This document shows, in pieces, positions 16,937-25,397 of a stretch of DNA of 25,735 nucleotides. Numbering within the stretch: the first letter of the stretch is position 1; the number at the start of each line of letters is the position of its first letter. The position numbers and the translations under genes are program-made. This stretch comes from RGIG5952 sp045603485 (GTDB lineage: Bacteria > Verrucomicrobiota > Kiritimatiellia > RFP12 > JAAYLN01), in the NCBI GenBank assembly GCA_045603485.1, contig JAZUMF010000052.1, forward strand, positions 1 through 25,735. Direction: 5' to 3'. The notes beneath the pieces are model-generated. The model made no database searches and had not been told where the DNA came from. It saw nothing but the letters and a program-made list of their open reading frames with translations.

Positions 16937-17491
16937 CTATTTCACATAGACCCTATAGGTACCCTTTCCACCGGTACTGACGCGAATACCGGAAACAGAG
17001 CCGTCTACAGGGACATAGAAACGCTGCCCCTGATTGAATTTCGTCACAACCCTTACAGATTGCTTCTGTCCACCACGGCGCACCACTACCGTGTTAATAG
17101 AAACAGAACCCGATGTCACCTCAATGTAGCATTGGGAAGCACCCGAAAAAGAAAACTCGCTTGCATTGCCGGCAGAGGCGCTGCCAGCCTGACGCCACCC
17201 CTTGGGGGTAGAAGGCTGATGAGAACGCTCGTCGCGGCGGTCGTCACGGCGGTCATCACGGCGGTCATACCTGTCGTCACGGTGGTCATATCTGTGACCG
17301 TCACGGCGATCGCGCCTGTCGTCACGGTGGTCATGCCTACGATCGTGACGGTCACGGCGATTGTCATGGCGATGCTCGCGCTTAGGAGGCTCCTTCAAAA
17401 AATCAAAGAACCCCGCATAGACCGGCTGCTGAATCAAAAATGTGCAGGCAAGTATCGCAATAGCAAATGTATTTTTTACTGAGTTATTCAT
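16937..17491 (-). CDS. Exported His/Arg/Asp-rich protein of unknown function
   Basis: This 184-residue protein begins with a signal peptide (MNNSVKNTFAIAILACTFLI and on, probable cut after VYA at 26). A cysteine at 16 within ILAC makes a lipoprotein less likely but not excluded. Residues 37-91 are almost only His, Arg and Asp in short repeats (RRDDRRDDRRDER and similar). The C-terminal part (about 97-184) looks like a small all-beta domain: CYIEVTSGSVSINTVVVRRG...GIRVSTGGKGTYRVYVK, which loosely resembles the DUF2541-type pattern. I chose ATG 17491 over upstream in-frame ATG/GTG codons because AAGGA is 8 bases before it and the signal peptide starts there. Envelope location and possible metal or polyanion binding are inference; RcnB-type periplasmic proteins have a comparable His/Arg/Asp stretch but no clear similarity otherwise. 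Confidence 0.75.
   Translation of the reverse strand: MNNSVKNTFAIAILACTFLIQQPVYAGFFDFLKEPPKREHRHDNRRDRHDRRHDHRDDRRDRRDGHRYDHRDDRYDRRDDRRDDRRDERSHQPSTPKGWRQAGSASAGNASEFSFSGASQCYIEVTSGSVSINTVVVRRGGQKQSVRVVTKFNQGQRFYVPVDGSVSGIRVSTGGKGTYRVYVK
17225..17380. repeat. Short degenerate tandem repeats encoding the His/Arg/Asp tract
   Basis: Near-repeats of GTCACGGCGGTCAT and GTCGTCACGGTGGTCAT recur throughout this stretch, in units of 9-15 bases. They keep the frame, so the tract can grow or shrink by slippage without breaking the gene. Confidence 0.7.
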
Positions 17492-17564
17492 AATGACCAT
17501 CCTTTCTTTATGTACACATCTACTGTCGGTGAGCCATGGAAATTCTTGCATAACACCTGAAGAC

Positions 17565-18080
17565 CTACCGGTAAATGCGCCCTCCGTGAATAAGCCAACC
17601 GCCCAAGCGGCGGCCGTCAGGGTCGCGGTGCGTCCAGTGGACCAGCCCGCCCTTGTCATTATCAACAAACTCGCCACAATATTCGACAGCATCACCGACG
17701 GCGACATCATCAATGCGCGGTGCAAGCTCAATATTATGAACAACCATCAAAGACTCCCCGTCACCGGTCCTGATAAGAAACTTTTGATGGGGAACACCGT
17801 CTCTGTCGTCAGGCAATATACGATAAACCTTACCGCTGCCATGGATAAAACCGTCAGGAACAGGAGGAATGCGAATCTTTGATTTCACATTCCCGTCAGG
17901 CTCCGAAGAGACCAGGCTGGCCCTGTCCGCATCAGCATCTCCCAAAAAATCAATATATGGGAAATACTCACGGAGCGAAATCAAGCCAATAACAAGCAGG
18001 GCGACCGCAAAGCGAAAAAGCATCATCCACTTTGATTGCGATGAAGGCCGCCCATTCCCATTATTGACATCAGCACCCAT
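17565..18080 (-). CDS. DUF3465 protein with one N-terminal membrane helix
   Basis: This 171-residue protein has a membrane helix (WMMLFRFAVALLVIGLISL, about 18-36) and then a DUF3465 domain from about residue 75: GKVYRILPDDRDGVPHQKFLIRTGDGESLMVVHNIELAPRI...GDAVEYCGEFVDNDKGGLVHWTHRDPDGRRLGGWLIHGGRIY. DUF3465 proteins are small, widespread and of unknown role; the fold is expected to be an OB-like beta barrel. The anchor suggests the domain lies outside the inner membrane. It sits 21 bases after aconitase and 73 bases before the exported His/Arg/Asp-rich gene. Confidence 0.85.
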   Translation of the reverse strand: MGADVNNGNGRPSSQSKWMMLFRFAVALLVIGLISLREYFPYIDFLGDADADRASLVSSEPDGNVKSKIRIPPVPDGFIHGSGKVYRILPDDRDGVPHQKFLIRTGDGESLMVVHNIELAPRIDDVAVGDAVEYCGEFVDNDKGGLVHWTHRDPDGRRLGGWLIHGGRIYR

Positions 18081-18101
18081 TATTTATCCAGGAGATTATG
18101 A

Positions 18102-20027
18102 CTAACCTCTAAAGCGAAGCAAGCCGCCTGCAAGCATAATTCCCTTTTGACGCTCGCTGAGGGCGGTCTTCACCTTAAATGAAAAGCCCTTCGTTTCATC
18201 ACGAATCACAAGCTCGCCAGAGTCCGAAAGCGCAGAGTGCAAATCATCTGCAACAAGGGCATCACCCTGCTCGATACGGTCGTAATCCTCGGGATTCTCA
18301 AAGAAGCATGGAAGAATGCCGAAGTTCACAAGATTTGCAAGATGGATTCTCTCAATAGATTTTGCAATGACAAGCTTTACGCCCAGATACATCGGGCACA
18401 TCGCGGCATGCTCACGGCTCGAGCCCTGTCCGTAGCTCTCGCCGGCGACAATGATGTTAAGCTTGCCCTCGGCCTTATTCGCCAAAGACCTGTCATGGAA
18501 TGTCGGGTCGACGACCTCAAAGACATAGCGGGCATACTGAGGTACATTCGAGCGATACTTCAGCCTTGCACCTGCCGGCATAATGTGGTCGGTCGTAATC
18601 TTGTCTCCGACCTTGATCGTCGCAATGCCGTCAAGCTTTGCGGGAAGCGGCTCGCCAGGAGGAACCTGACCGATATTCGGGCCACGCAAAATCTCAGCGT
18701 CGGCGACACCCTTACCGGCGGTCTCGCGGTAAAGGAACATCGAATCGTCAACCGTAAAGGTCGAAGGCATCTCAACGGCAGGAACCGCGACAGTGCGGGG
18801 ATCCGTAAAGACACCTGTCAATGCCGCCGCCGCGGCAGTCTCAGGACTTGCCAGATAAACCATAGCGCTCTTCGTGCCGCTACGGGCTTCAAAGTTACGA
18901 TTGCTCGTACGCAAGCTCACAGCGTTAGTGCTGGGTGACATATGAGCGCCGATGCAGAAGCCGCAGGCATTCTCAAGAATACGGCAGCCCGCCGCGATCA
19001 GATGCGAAAGCAGCCCCTCGTCCGCAAGCATTCGCACAACCTGCTTTGAGCCGCAGGCAATGCCGACCTCGACATCAGGAGCGACGGTCTTACCCTTAAG
19101 CATCAAGGCAACAGTCTTGATATCGCGATAAGAAGAATTGGTGCAAGAGCCAATCATTATTTGATTAACCTTCTTGCCGGCAAGAGAAGCCACAGTCTCG
19201 ATATTGCCGGGAGAATGAGGTGCCGCGACAAGAGGCTCAAGCGTAGAGAGATCAATCTCGAAGACCTCGTCGTAGGAAGCGTCCTCATCAGCGACAAGCT
19301 CCACCCAATCCTCCTCGCGACCCTGTGCCGCCAGGAATTTGCGTGTCACATCGTCCGACGGGAAAAGCGAAGTCGTAACGCCAAGCTCGGCTCCCATATT
19401 GCAGATCGTAGCGCGAGACGGGACATCCAAGGTGGCAACACCATCGCCGAAATATTCGACAACCTTACCGACATTGCCCTTAGTGCCATACTTTGAAAGC
19501 ACCTTAAGGATTACATCCTTTGCCGAAACGCCCAAAGGAAGCCGCCCCGTCAACTTGACACCGATAACCTTAGGCCAAGTGATAAAGAACGGGCCCCCGC
19601 CCATGGCGACAGCGACATCAATGCCGCCGGCGCCCATAGCCATCATACCGATACCACCGCCGGTAGGCGTATGGGAATCGGAGCCGATCAAAGTCTTTCC
19701 GGGCTTGCCGAAACGCTCAAGATGCAGCTGATGGCAAATACCATTGCCTGGCTTCGAATAGACAATGCCATAACGGCGAGCCACCGATTGCAGATAATCG
19801 TGGTCGTCGGCATTCTCAAAACCGACCTGAACGGTATTATGGTCGACATAACTGACAGCAAGCTCAGCCTTAACGCGATCAAGCCCCATACTCTCAAACT
19901 GGAGATAAGCCATTGTACCCGTTGCATCCTGAGTCAGGCACTGGTCAATACGGAGAGCGACCTCCTCTCCGGCATTCCTGCCGCCTGAAACATAATGCGC
20001 TGAAATAATTTTTTCTACAATGTTCAT
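18102..20027 (-). CDS. acn: Aconitate hydratase
   Basis: This enzyme interconverts citrate and isocitrate in the TCA cycle using a 4Fe-4S cluster. From MNIVEKII the protein has 641 residues, matching the short bacterial aconitase type rather than the about 900-residue AcnA. Cluster cysteines are C295 (MIGSCTNSSYRD) and C355/C358 (ACGFCIGAHMSP). Further landmarks are GSDSHTPTGGGIGMMAMGAGG near the N-terminus and the swivel-domain GESYGQGSSREHAA near the C-terminus. An upstream in-frame ATG at 20048 would add seven non-conserved residues; neither start has a clear ribosome site. It could form its own unit with the two small membrane/export genes that follow. Confidence 0.95.
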   Translation of the reverse strand: MNIVEKIISAHYVSGGRNAGEEVALRIDQCLTQDATGTMAYLQFESMGLDRVKAELAVSYVDHNTVQVGFENADDHDYLQSVARRYGIVYSKPGNGICHQLHLERFGKPGKTLIGSDSHTPTGGGIGMMAMGAGGIDVAVAMGGGPFFITWPKVIGVKLTGRLPLGVSAKDVILKVLSKYGTKGNVGKVVEYFGDGVATLDVPSRATICNMGAELGVTTSLFPSDDVTRKFLAAQGREEDWVELVADEDASYDEVFEIDLSTLEPLVAAPHSPGNIETVASLAGKKVNQIMIGSCTNSSYRDIKTVALMLKGKTVAPDVEVGIACGSKQVVRMLADEGLLSHLIAAGCRILENACGFCIGAHMSPSTNAVSLRTSNRNFEARSGTKSAMVYLASPETAAAAALTGVFTDPRTVAVPAVEMPSTFTVDDSMFLYRETAGKGVADAEILRGPNIGQVPPGEPLPAKLDGIATIKVGDKITTDHIMPAGARLKYRSNVPQYARYVFEVVDPTFHDRSLANKAEGKLNIIVAGESYGQGSSREHAAMCPMYLGVKLVIAKSIERIHLANLVNFGILPCFFENPEDYDRIEQGDALVADDLHSALSDSGELVIRDETKGFSFKVKTALSERQKGIMLAGGLLRFRG

Positions 20028-20080
20028 AAAATACAACCAATCACCCATACGGGTACATTAAGCAAAAAAAGCGAATGCCC

Positions 20081-21241
20081 TTATTTACCTGAAATCAAAT
20101 CCAAAAAGCCCTCAGACGAATCAATCATCTGCACTCCGGCGACGACACCGTCCGAACGGACAACCTTCATACGCAAAGCGCCATTAGCCTTCTTACCTGC
20201 AGGTATCTTGACAGTCTTCGCATTTATGCAACGCTCAGCCGTCTGCCCCCACGCGTGAATCTCAAGCTCCTTACCGATATAATGGAGAGGATAATCCTTA
20301 ATGGGACAGACCTTAGGCTCCGCACCTGTCAAAGCGGCAACGGCATTATAGCCGGCAATACGCCCCTGCTCTATCGCGGCGGCGACACAATTATGAGAGG
20401 CAATGCCGAATTGAGCGCAGTCACCGGCAGCGTAGACATTGGCCGCACTGGTCTGAAGAGTCTCATCAACGCAAATACCCCTATCGACAGCAAGCCCCGC
20501 CGATTGGGCAAGAGACAGATTCGCCTTCGCGCCGACCGAAAGAATAACCATATCGACATCGATGGACTTGTTCTCACCGTCAAGCTTCAGGCAAAGCTTA
20601 GAAGCGATCTGCGACGCCGAGACAAGCGATGTGCCGACCTTGACATCAATCCCCAGCGCCTCCAGCTTACTCTTGACAAGCTCCGAAGTCTCCTTATCAA
20701 GCTTACCGGCCATAAGACGGGGAGCCTTCTCAATAAGGACAACCTGCTTCTTGGCCTTCGCTGCGCAGATAGCGGCCTCAATACCCAAGATACCGCCACC
20801 GACAATTGCAGCTATACGACCGCGACGGCAATGCTTGGAAATCTTCTTGGCGTCATCCGCCGACCAAAGCGTATAAAGAGAAGGAGATGCCAAAAGCCCT
20901 GGAATAATAGGCTTAAGAGGATTCGCGCCGCCGGCCAGAACAAAAGCCTCAAAGACCTCGTCGCCGTCAGGAGTCTGAATCACACGGTCATCGACATTCA
21001 ACGAAGTCACAGGAGTGTCAAGGCGAAGAGTTATACCATGCTCGTCATACCAAGACTGCGGATGAATTGAAAATGGTGAAACATCGCCATCGGTAAAAGC
21101 GGCCTCGGGAAGCTTTGGTCGGGCATAAGGAAGAACCGGCTCCCTTGAGAAAAGCGTTACCGAAAGTGCACCGGCCTTACGCGCCGCAAGAGCAGCCTCA
21201 ATACCGGCAGGACCGGCACCAATAATAGCAATACGCATCAT
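20081..21241 (-). CDS. FAD/NAD(P)-dependent pyridine nucleotide-disulphide-type oxidoreductase
   Basis: This 386-residue protein has two Rossmann motifs: FAD-binding IIGAGPAGIEAALAARKAG at the N-terminus and NAD(P)-binding AIVGGGILGIEAAICAAKAKKQVVLIEKAPRLM near 145-175. The second FAD motif, NVYAAGDCAQ, is at about 285. No redox-active CxxxxC pair is visible, so it is not a thioredoxin or glutathione reductase; rubredoxin/ferredoxin reductases and the NirB-like flavoproteins are the nearest groups. The electron partner is unknown. Its ATG at 21241 overlaps the endonuclease IV stop by 4 bases. The upstream gene for riboflavin synthase supplies the precursor of its cofactor, which may be chance. 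Confidence 0.88.
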   Translation of the reverse strand: MMRIAIIGAGPAGIEAALAARKAGALSVTLFSREPVLPYARPKLPEAAFTDGDVSPFSIHPQSWYDEHGITLRLDTPVTSLNVDDRVIQTPDGDEVFEAFVLAGGANPLKPIIPGLLASPSLYTLWSADDAKKISKHCRRGRIAAIVGGGILGIEAAICAAKAKKQVVLIEKAPRLMAGKLDKETSELVKSKLEALGIDVKVGTSLVSASQIASKLCLKLDGENKSIDVDMVILSVGAKANLSLAQSAGLAVDRGICVDETLQTSAANVYAAGDCAQFGIASHNCVAAAIEQGRIAGYNAVAALTGAEPKVCPIKDYPLHYIGKELEIHAWGQTAERCINAKTVKIPAGKKANGALRMKVVRSDGVVAGVQMIDSSEGFLDLISGK

Positions 21242-22089
21242 AGTTCTTTTAATCTCCTAATCTCATCTGCCCAAAGCTCTGGATCTGGAGTTTCCAAAAC
21301 CAAAGGCATATTATCAAAACGCTTGTCTCTGGCAATCCTGGCAAAAGTGCTCCAGCCAAGACAACCGGTTCCCAAAAGAGCATGACGGTCGGTATGCGAG
21401 CCAAGCTTGACAGCCGTATCATTCAAGTGCATGCCGCGCAGACGGCCAAAGCCGATAACACGGTCAAAATCCTCGGCCATCCGCGCCCAGCCATCATCAG
21501 TCACAATATCAAAGCCGGCTCCGTAAAGATGCGCCGTATCCAAGCACACCCCCACGCGATCGCCATCCTTGACATGCTCAATCACCAAAGCCAACTCCTC
21601 AAAGCGCGAGCCGAGATAAGAACCCTGCCCCGCCGTATTCTCCAAAATCACCGAAACCTCGGGAACTGCATCCAACGCTCGATTTATGCTATCGGCGATT
21701 CGAAGACAACCCTCCTCGGGAGTACCGACCTTAACATAACTTCCGGGATGGATATTAAGGCCGGGCAAACCCAACTCAAGACACTTCTCAAGCTCGCCGA
21801 TCAAAGAATCGACCGCGCGCAGGCGCGCCTCCTCGTCAGGAGTCGCCATATTTATCAGATAGCTCGCATGAGGCAAAACAAACTTAGGTGAAATCCCGGC
21901 CAAAGCCAGATTTTCAGCAAAAGCGTCAATAGTCCTCTTAGCAAGCGGCGGCGCCTTCCATTGACGCTGCGGCTTCACAAAAAGAGCAAACGCCGTAGCA
22001 CCAATGGCCCTGGCATTCAACGGAGCCTGATCAACGCCGCCGGCAGTTGAAACATGAGCTCCCCAATATTTATTGCAATGCTCAGACAT
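21238..22089 (-). CDS. nfo: Endonuclease IV (apurinic/apyrimidinic DNA repair)
   Basis: This is a 283-residue enzyme from ATG 22089; a TTG one codon earlier is less likely, and GGGAGG about 9 bases upstream fits the ATG. It cuts DNA at abasic sites using a trinuclear zinc centre in a TIM barrel. Metal-site signatures are seen in order: YWGAHVSTAGGV, LNIHPGSY, VILENTAGQGSYLG, VCLDTAHLYGAGFDI, MHLNDTAVKLGSHTDRHALLGTGCLG and LVLETPDPE. The length is typical. It overlaps ribE by 8 bases upstream and the oxidoreductase by 4 downstream. Confidence 0.96.
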   Translation of the reverse strand: MSEHCNKYWGAHVSTAGGVDQAPLNARAIGATAFALFVKPQRQWKAPPLAKRTIDAFAENLALAGISPKFVLPHASYLINMATPDEEARLRAVDSLIGELEKCLELGLPGLNIHPGSYVKVGTPEEGCLRIADSINRALDAVPEVSVILENTAGQGSYLGSRFEELALVIEHVKDGDRVGVCLDTAHLYGAGFDIVTDDGWARMAEDFDRVIGFGRLRGMHLNDTAVKLGSHTDRHALLGTGCLGWSTFARIARDKRFDNMPLVLETPDPELWADEIRRLKEL

Positions 22090-22723
22090 CAAACCCGGCC
22101 TCCCTCAATTTAGCCTCGGTAAGTCCGCCATCGGCAAAACCCAGCAAACGGGCTACATGCTTGCCAATCACATCAGACTCCAAATTGACAGCATCCCCGG
22201 TCTTAAGCGACGCAAGAGAAGTATTGCGCCAAGTATGGGGAATAATATTGACCGCCAAAAAATCGTCACCCAATTTCGTAATAGTAAGACTGACGCCATC
22301 GATAGCGATAGAACCCTTCATCACACTCTGCCTGGAAAGAGCCGAAGAGCATGAAATCACAAGCTCATAGTCTCGCCCCACATCGGAAATCGACTGCACA
22401 ATACCAGTCTCATCAACATGACCCTGAACGATATGACCGCCAAAACGGTCATTAGCCCTCATCGCCCGCTCAAGATTAACCCTCGCGCCATTTGAAAGCC
22501 GCCCCAAAGCGCTGCGACGCAAAGTTTCATCAAGCAAATCCGCGGCAAAGCCGTCAGGCAGCACCTCAGCGACAGTCAAGCAAACACCCTGCACAGCCAC
22601 ACTCTCACCCAAAACAAGAGGATCGTCAACAGGAAAAGCGCAAGAGATAAAAACCCTCCAACCGCCATCCTTACGGACGCGGCTCGACAAAGTACCCAAA
22701 TTTTCAACGAGACCCGTAAACAT
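22082..22723 (-). CDS. ribE: Riboflavin synthase, alpha chain
   Basis: The 213-residue protein starts MFTGLVENLGTL, the invariant opening of this enzyme, so ATG 22723 is chosen over an in-frame codon at 22747. It joins two molecules of dimethylribityllumazine into riboflavin. Both lumazine-binding repeats are visible: the first to about residue 95 (with DLLDETLRRSALGRLSNGARVNLERAM) and the second from HIVQGHVDETG, with NLESDVIGKHVARLL near the end. The 62-base gap upstream is too short for an FMN riboswitch and shows none of its conserved sequence. No clear ribosome site precedes the start. Confidence 0.95.
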   Translation of the reverse strand: MFTGLVENLGTLSSRVRKDGGWRVFISCAFPVDDPLVLGESVAVQGVCLTVAEVLPDGFAADLLDETLRRSALGRLSNGARVNLERAMRANDRFGGHIVQGHVDETGIVQSISDVGRDYELVISCSSALSRQSVMKGSIAIDGVSLTITKLGDDFLAVNIIPHTWRNTSLASLKTGDAVNLESDVIGKHVARLLGFADGGLTEAKLREAGFDV

Positions 22724-22785
22724 AATGAAAAAAATATCAATCCACAAGATAATACACCATTGTGAGATTTTTTTCCATAGTAACT

Positions 22786-23685
22786 TTACAAAGAAAGCCC
22801 CCAGGCGGCAACCGCATCATGGGCACACTCGCGCAAAAGCTTCACAGCCGCAGGCTTCAGCAAAACATCAGGAACAGTCGCAAGCTTACGGACATCAGCA
22901 CCAAAAAGCTTCTCGGTCCAGACACAGGCCTGCAAATACTCGCCATCAGGATTAAGATGAATACAGTCCATCGAGACAACCCCCTCGTCATTCACCCTGC
23001 GATTGCCGACGACATCATCCTCAACAGCTCTAACAGGAAATCTCTCCCTGAAAAACTGCACAGCGTCACCGGTCGGAATCACCTCAAAACCGTTCTTGGC
23101 GGCAAGCTCGGCATAATTAGCCCTCAAACGGTTATACATCTCAGTCTGGTCGAATCCCCACGCGCCTGCGCCGCCCGTCTCCTGATCGCAAATACGCCTA
23201 TCGGCATTGCAATAGCTCCAAGTCTCCTGAACAACAATCTTAGCGGAAGGAGCCCTCCGCCTAATCTCCTCAATAACCAGTTCAGCCCAAGGGTAAAAAG
23301 AAGTCGGCTTCCAGCTCTCGTGGCTAGCCTGCTGAATAGAAATGACATCCCACTCATCGCCCTCAAGCATCATTGGAATATTGCACCAGCCCTTAATTTT
23401 CCCGTCAACCTCCTCAGTATTGCCGAGCAACGGGAAAAAAGGAACATCCCCTTGATTCTCAAGCGACGAATAACTCCAAGTCACCATATAAGGCTTAAAG
23501 TCATCGTAAGAATTACCGGCAAAGATATTCGCCGCATGACGCTCCAAAGGGCAGCCCCCGATATAAAGGCTGGTCAAATCCAGTTTACAACCAAGCTCCC
23601 TAGCAATAGCAGGCATATGCTTAAGCACGCAAATAGAAAAGCTGTTGCCAATCATCAGAACCTTCAATGGCCTATTGGAATCCAT
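22786..23685 (-). CDS. DUF4886 / SGNH-hydrolase-like protein
   Basis: This 299-residue protein matches DUF4886, a group related to GDSL/SGNH esterases that is common in gut bacteria of glycan-degrading lineages. The N-terminal block VLMIGNSFSICV (nucleophile Ser at about 15) and the C-terminal MDCIHLNPDGEYL (Asp and His) supply the expected catalytic residues. Between them lie WDVISIQQASHESW and WSYCNADRR. There is no signal peptide. The ATG at 23685 is chosen because GGGAGGAG lies 5 bases before it; an earlier in-frame codon at 23709 would overlap that site. It follows arginase by 24 bases. The substrate is unknown; deacylation of a carbohydrate is a guess. Confidence 0.82.
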   Translation of the reverse strand: MDSNRPLKVLMIGNSFSICVLKHMPAIARELGCKLDLTSLYIGGCPLERHAANIFAGNSYDDFKPYMVTWSYSSLENQGDVPFFPLLGNTEEVDGKIKGWCNIPMMLEGDEWDVISIQQASHESWKPTSFYPWAELVIEEIRRRAPSAKIVVQETWSYCNADRRICDQETGGAGAWGFDQTEMYNRLRANYAELAAKNGFEVIPTGDAVQFFRERFPVRAVEDDVVGNRRVNDEGVVSMDCIHLNPDGEYLQACVWTEKLFGADVRKLATVPDVLLKPAAVKLLRECAHDAVAAWGLSL

Positions 23686-23690
23686 AAAAT

Positions 23691-23698
23691 CTCCTCCC
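23691..23698 (-). promoter_or_regulatory. Ribosome binding site of the DUF4886 gene
   Basis: GGGAGGAG, 5 bases before ATG 23685, decides this start over the upstream in-frame codon at 23709. Confidence 0.75.
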
Positions 23699-23709
23699 AA
23701 AAGTATCAC

Positions 23710-24618
23710 TTAAAAAATCTTCTCGCCAAGCAGACGGGCAGTCAACTCCACAGCCAAAACAGCCGTCTGATTTCTAACATCAAGAACAGGATTAACCTCA
23801 ACAACCTCCGCAGAAGCGACCAGCCCCGTATCAGCCATCTCCTCCATAAGAAGCAAAGCTTCCCTATTAGTCAAGCCGGCAGGAAGCGGAATGCCGGTCC
23901 CGGGCGCAAACATAGGATCCAAAACATCCATATCAAAGCTAACATGGATCATATCTACGCGATTACGGAAAAAGTCCTTGATTGAATTGGCGATCGAAGA
24001 AAAGCCGTATCTGTCAATATCGCTCACAGAGAAAACCGTCACCCCCGCCTCACGCATCAACTCACGCTCGCCGGGATCCAAATCGCGAGTACCGACAAAG
24101 CAAACATTCCTCGGATCAACCTTCACACCATCAAAATGGAGATTCACAAGCTCAGGCAAACCAAAGCCGCAAGAAGCCGCAAGACACTCGCCATGAATAT
24201 TCCCCGACGGCGAAGTCTCAGCAGTGTTAAAATCCCCGTGCGCATCGACATAAAGGACGCCCAAACGCTTTTGTGAAGCCCTGGCAGCCGCCGACACACC
24301 GGCAAGAGTACCCAGAGTTATCGAATGGTCGCCACCCAAAACCAAAGGGAAAGATTTTTGAGAAACAGCAGACTCAACCTCCCCCGCAAGCACCTCGCAG
24401 GCGCGCTTAATCGGAGCCAGATATTTAGCCTTAGGATTCCCCTCCTCAGCATAATCCTGCGGCTGAATCTGCACAGGAGAAGAATAACTGACAATAGAAT
24501 GGCCGATATTCTCAAGCTTTTCCCTAAGCCCTGCAAGACGAATAGCAGACGGCCCCATATCAGAACCATGGCGACTTGCACCAAAATCAAGCGGCATTTC
24601 AAGAATGTGAATATTCAT
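23710..24618 (-). CDS. rocF: Arginase
   Basis: This 302-residue ureohydrolase splits arginine to ornithine and urea with a two-manganese centre. Metal ligands are in GGDHS (H98), DAHGD (D125, H127, D129) and SFDMDVLD (D229, D231). Arginase-type features include the opening DFGASRHGSDMGPSAIR, the substrate loop TSPSGNIHG and the end segment APGTGIPLPAGLTNREA...EVVEVNPVLD, which separate it from agmatinase and formiminoglutamase. It is cytoplasmic. No convincing promoter or strong ribosome site is seen before the ATG. It is the first complete gene of the minus-strand conserved block. Confidence 0.94.
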   Translation of the reverse strand: MNIHILEMPLDFGASRHGSDMGPSAIRLAGLREKLENIGHSIVSYSSPVQIQPQDYAEEGNPKAKYLAPIKRACEVLAGEVESAVSQKSFPLVLGGDHSITLGTLAGVSAAARASQKRLGVLYVDAHGDFNTAETSPSGNIHGECLAASCGFGLPELVNLHFDGVKVDPRNVCFVGTRDLDPGERELMREAGVTVFSVSDIDRYGFSSIANSIKDFFRNRVDMIHVSFDMDVLDPMFAPGTGIPLPAGLTNREALLLMEEMADTGLVASAEVVEVNPVLDVRNQTAVLAVELTARLLGEKIF

Positions 24619-24676
24619 AACTCAAAAATTCTACCATAAAAAAACCAAAGAATAAATCCTCATCCACCCAAAAGTC

Positions 24677-24710
24677 TTGCTGCGGCTACTCCGCCAGCCA
24701 CCATCAGCAA
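24677..24710 (-). terminator. Possible hairpin terminator between the RadC remnant and arginase
   Basis: On the minus strand TTGCTG and CAGCAA pair around an inner GC-rich dyad (GCTGGCGG with CCGCAGC), followed by GACTTTTG. The T-run is short, so this is a weak call. Confidence 0.3.
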
Positions 24711-24717
24711 ACCCTTC

Positions 24718-24918
24718 TCAAAATTCTACTGCGCCGTTTTCGCGCATTGACACAAAGCCTTTACCGCCCGCCGAATCGACGGCGCCGACAATGATATGAT
24801 CCAAAAGCGGTATCGCCATTATCCGCGAAACATCCACGAGCTTTCGCGTAAGCTCCACATCATACATATCCGGCTTTTCATATAATATAAAAAGCCGACG
24901 ATTTTCGATTGAAGCCAA
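24718..24918 (-). pseudogene. RadC-like C-terminal remnant lacking the metal-binding motif
   Basis: The 66-codon frame (TTG 24918; open upstream only to a stop about 60 bases earlier) ends DVELTRKLVDVSRIMAIPLLDHIIVG...GFVSMRENGAVEF, which matches the last third of RadC/JAB proteins (ALTKRLVEAGRLLGIxLLDHIIIG...SLRERG). The region where RadC carries HNHPSGD reads FILYEKPD here, so the zinc ligands are gone, as is the whole N-terminal part. It is most likely a decayed gene; a shortened protein using only the C-terminal fold is a less likely alternative. No ribosome site fits. Confidence 0.55.
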
Positions 24919-25108
24919 ATATGCAAGATTGCGTACGCTACTCCAAGTATCTTTCCCATCTTAAGCATTGTCAATCAAGCGGGATTCTTTAATCCATGAA
25001 AGAGCCGCTATTCAAACCTACTGCCGCAAAAATGCGACTGGTATTGTCAATTCATCTCAAGATTCTCTCGTTACTCATTCTCTTTGTTTGAAATCTTAAC
25101 GATATTAT

Positions 25109-25142
25109 CTCATTTAAGAACAAAACTCATTTAAGAACAAAA
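25109..25142. repeat. Two direct tandem copies of a 17-bp unit
   Basis: CTCATTTAAGAACAAAA occurs twice without a gap (25109-25125 and 25126-25142), followed by CT, the start of a third unit. It is perfect, so recent. Confidence 0.9.
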
Positions 25143-25213
25143 CTTGCAACATCCTTTTAACAGCCCCCCTATTGCATTTGACACTCCCCCTCACCACAAT
25201 TTTCATCCCAAAT

Positions 25214-25239
25214 TTTGTTCCGCACCGTAATCTCACTTT
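25214..25239 (-). repeat. 26-bp dispersed element, copy 3 (one mismatch)
   Basis: On the minus strand this matches the other copies except for A to G at position 4 of the core. It is not in a supported gene. Confidence 0.88.
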
Positions 25240-25397
25240 GCATAATTTTGCTAACAACAAGTAAATCATTGCTTCGAAATCATACTTCGGAACTTCAAAA
25301 TTTCGACATTGTCTTAATATCATTTATAGCAACGATATATATGTTATTTCAATGTAGTCAAAGTAGATGAATTTCAATATTGAATTTAGATTGCGAT

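Noticed and set aside
22724..22785. Possible FMN riboswitch before riboflavin synthase
   Set aside because: Gap is only 62 bases and lacks the conserved RFN sequence blocks.
22762..23985. Plus-strand frame of 407 codons opposite the DUF4886 and arginase genes
   Set aside because: It is antisense to two well-supported genes and its translation shows no domain; it is open because of biased codon use on the other strand.
25114..25323. 69-codon minus-strand frame in the right spacer
   Set aside because: No ribosome site or domain, and it crosses the 26-bp element in a different phase from the NEITVRNK reading.
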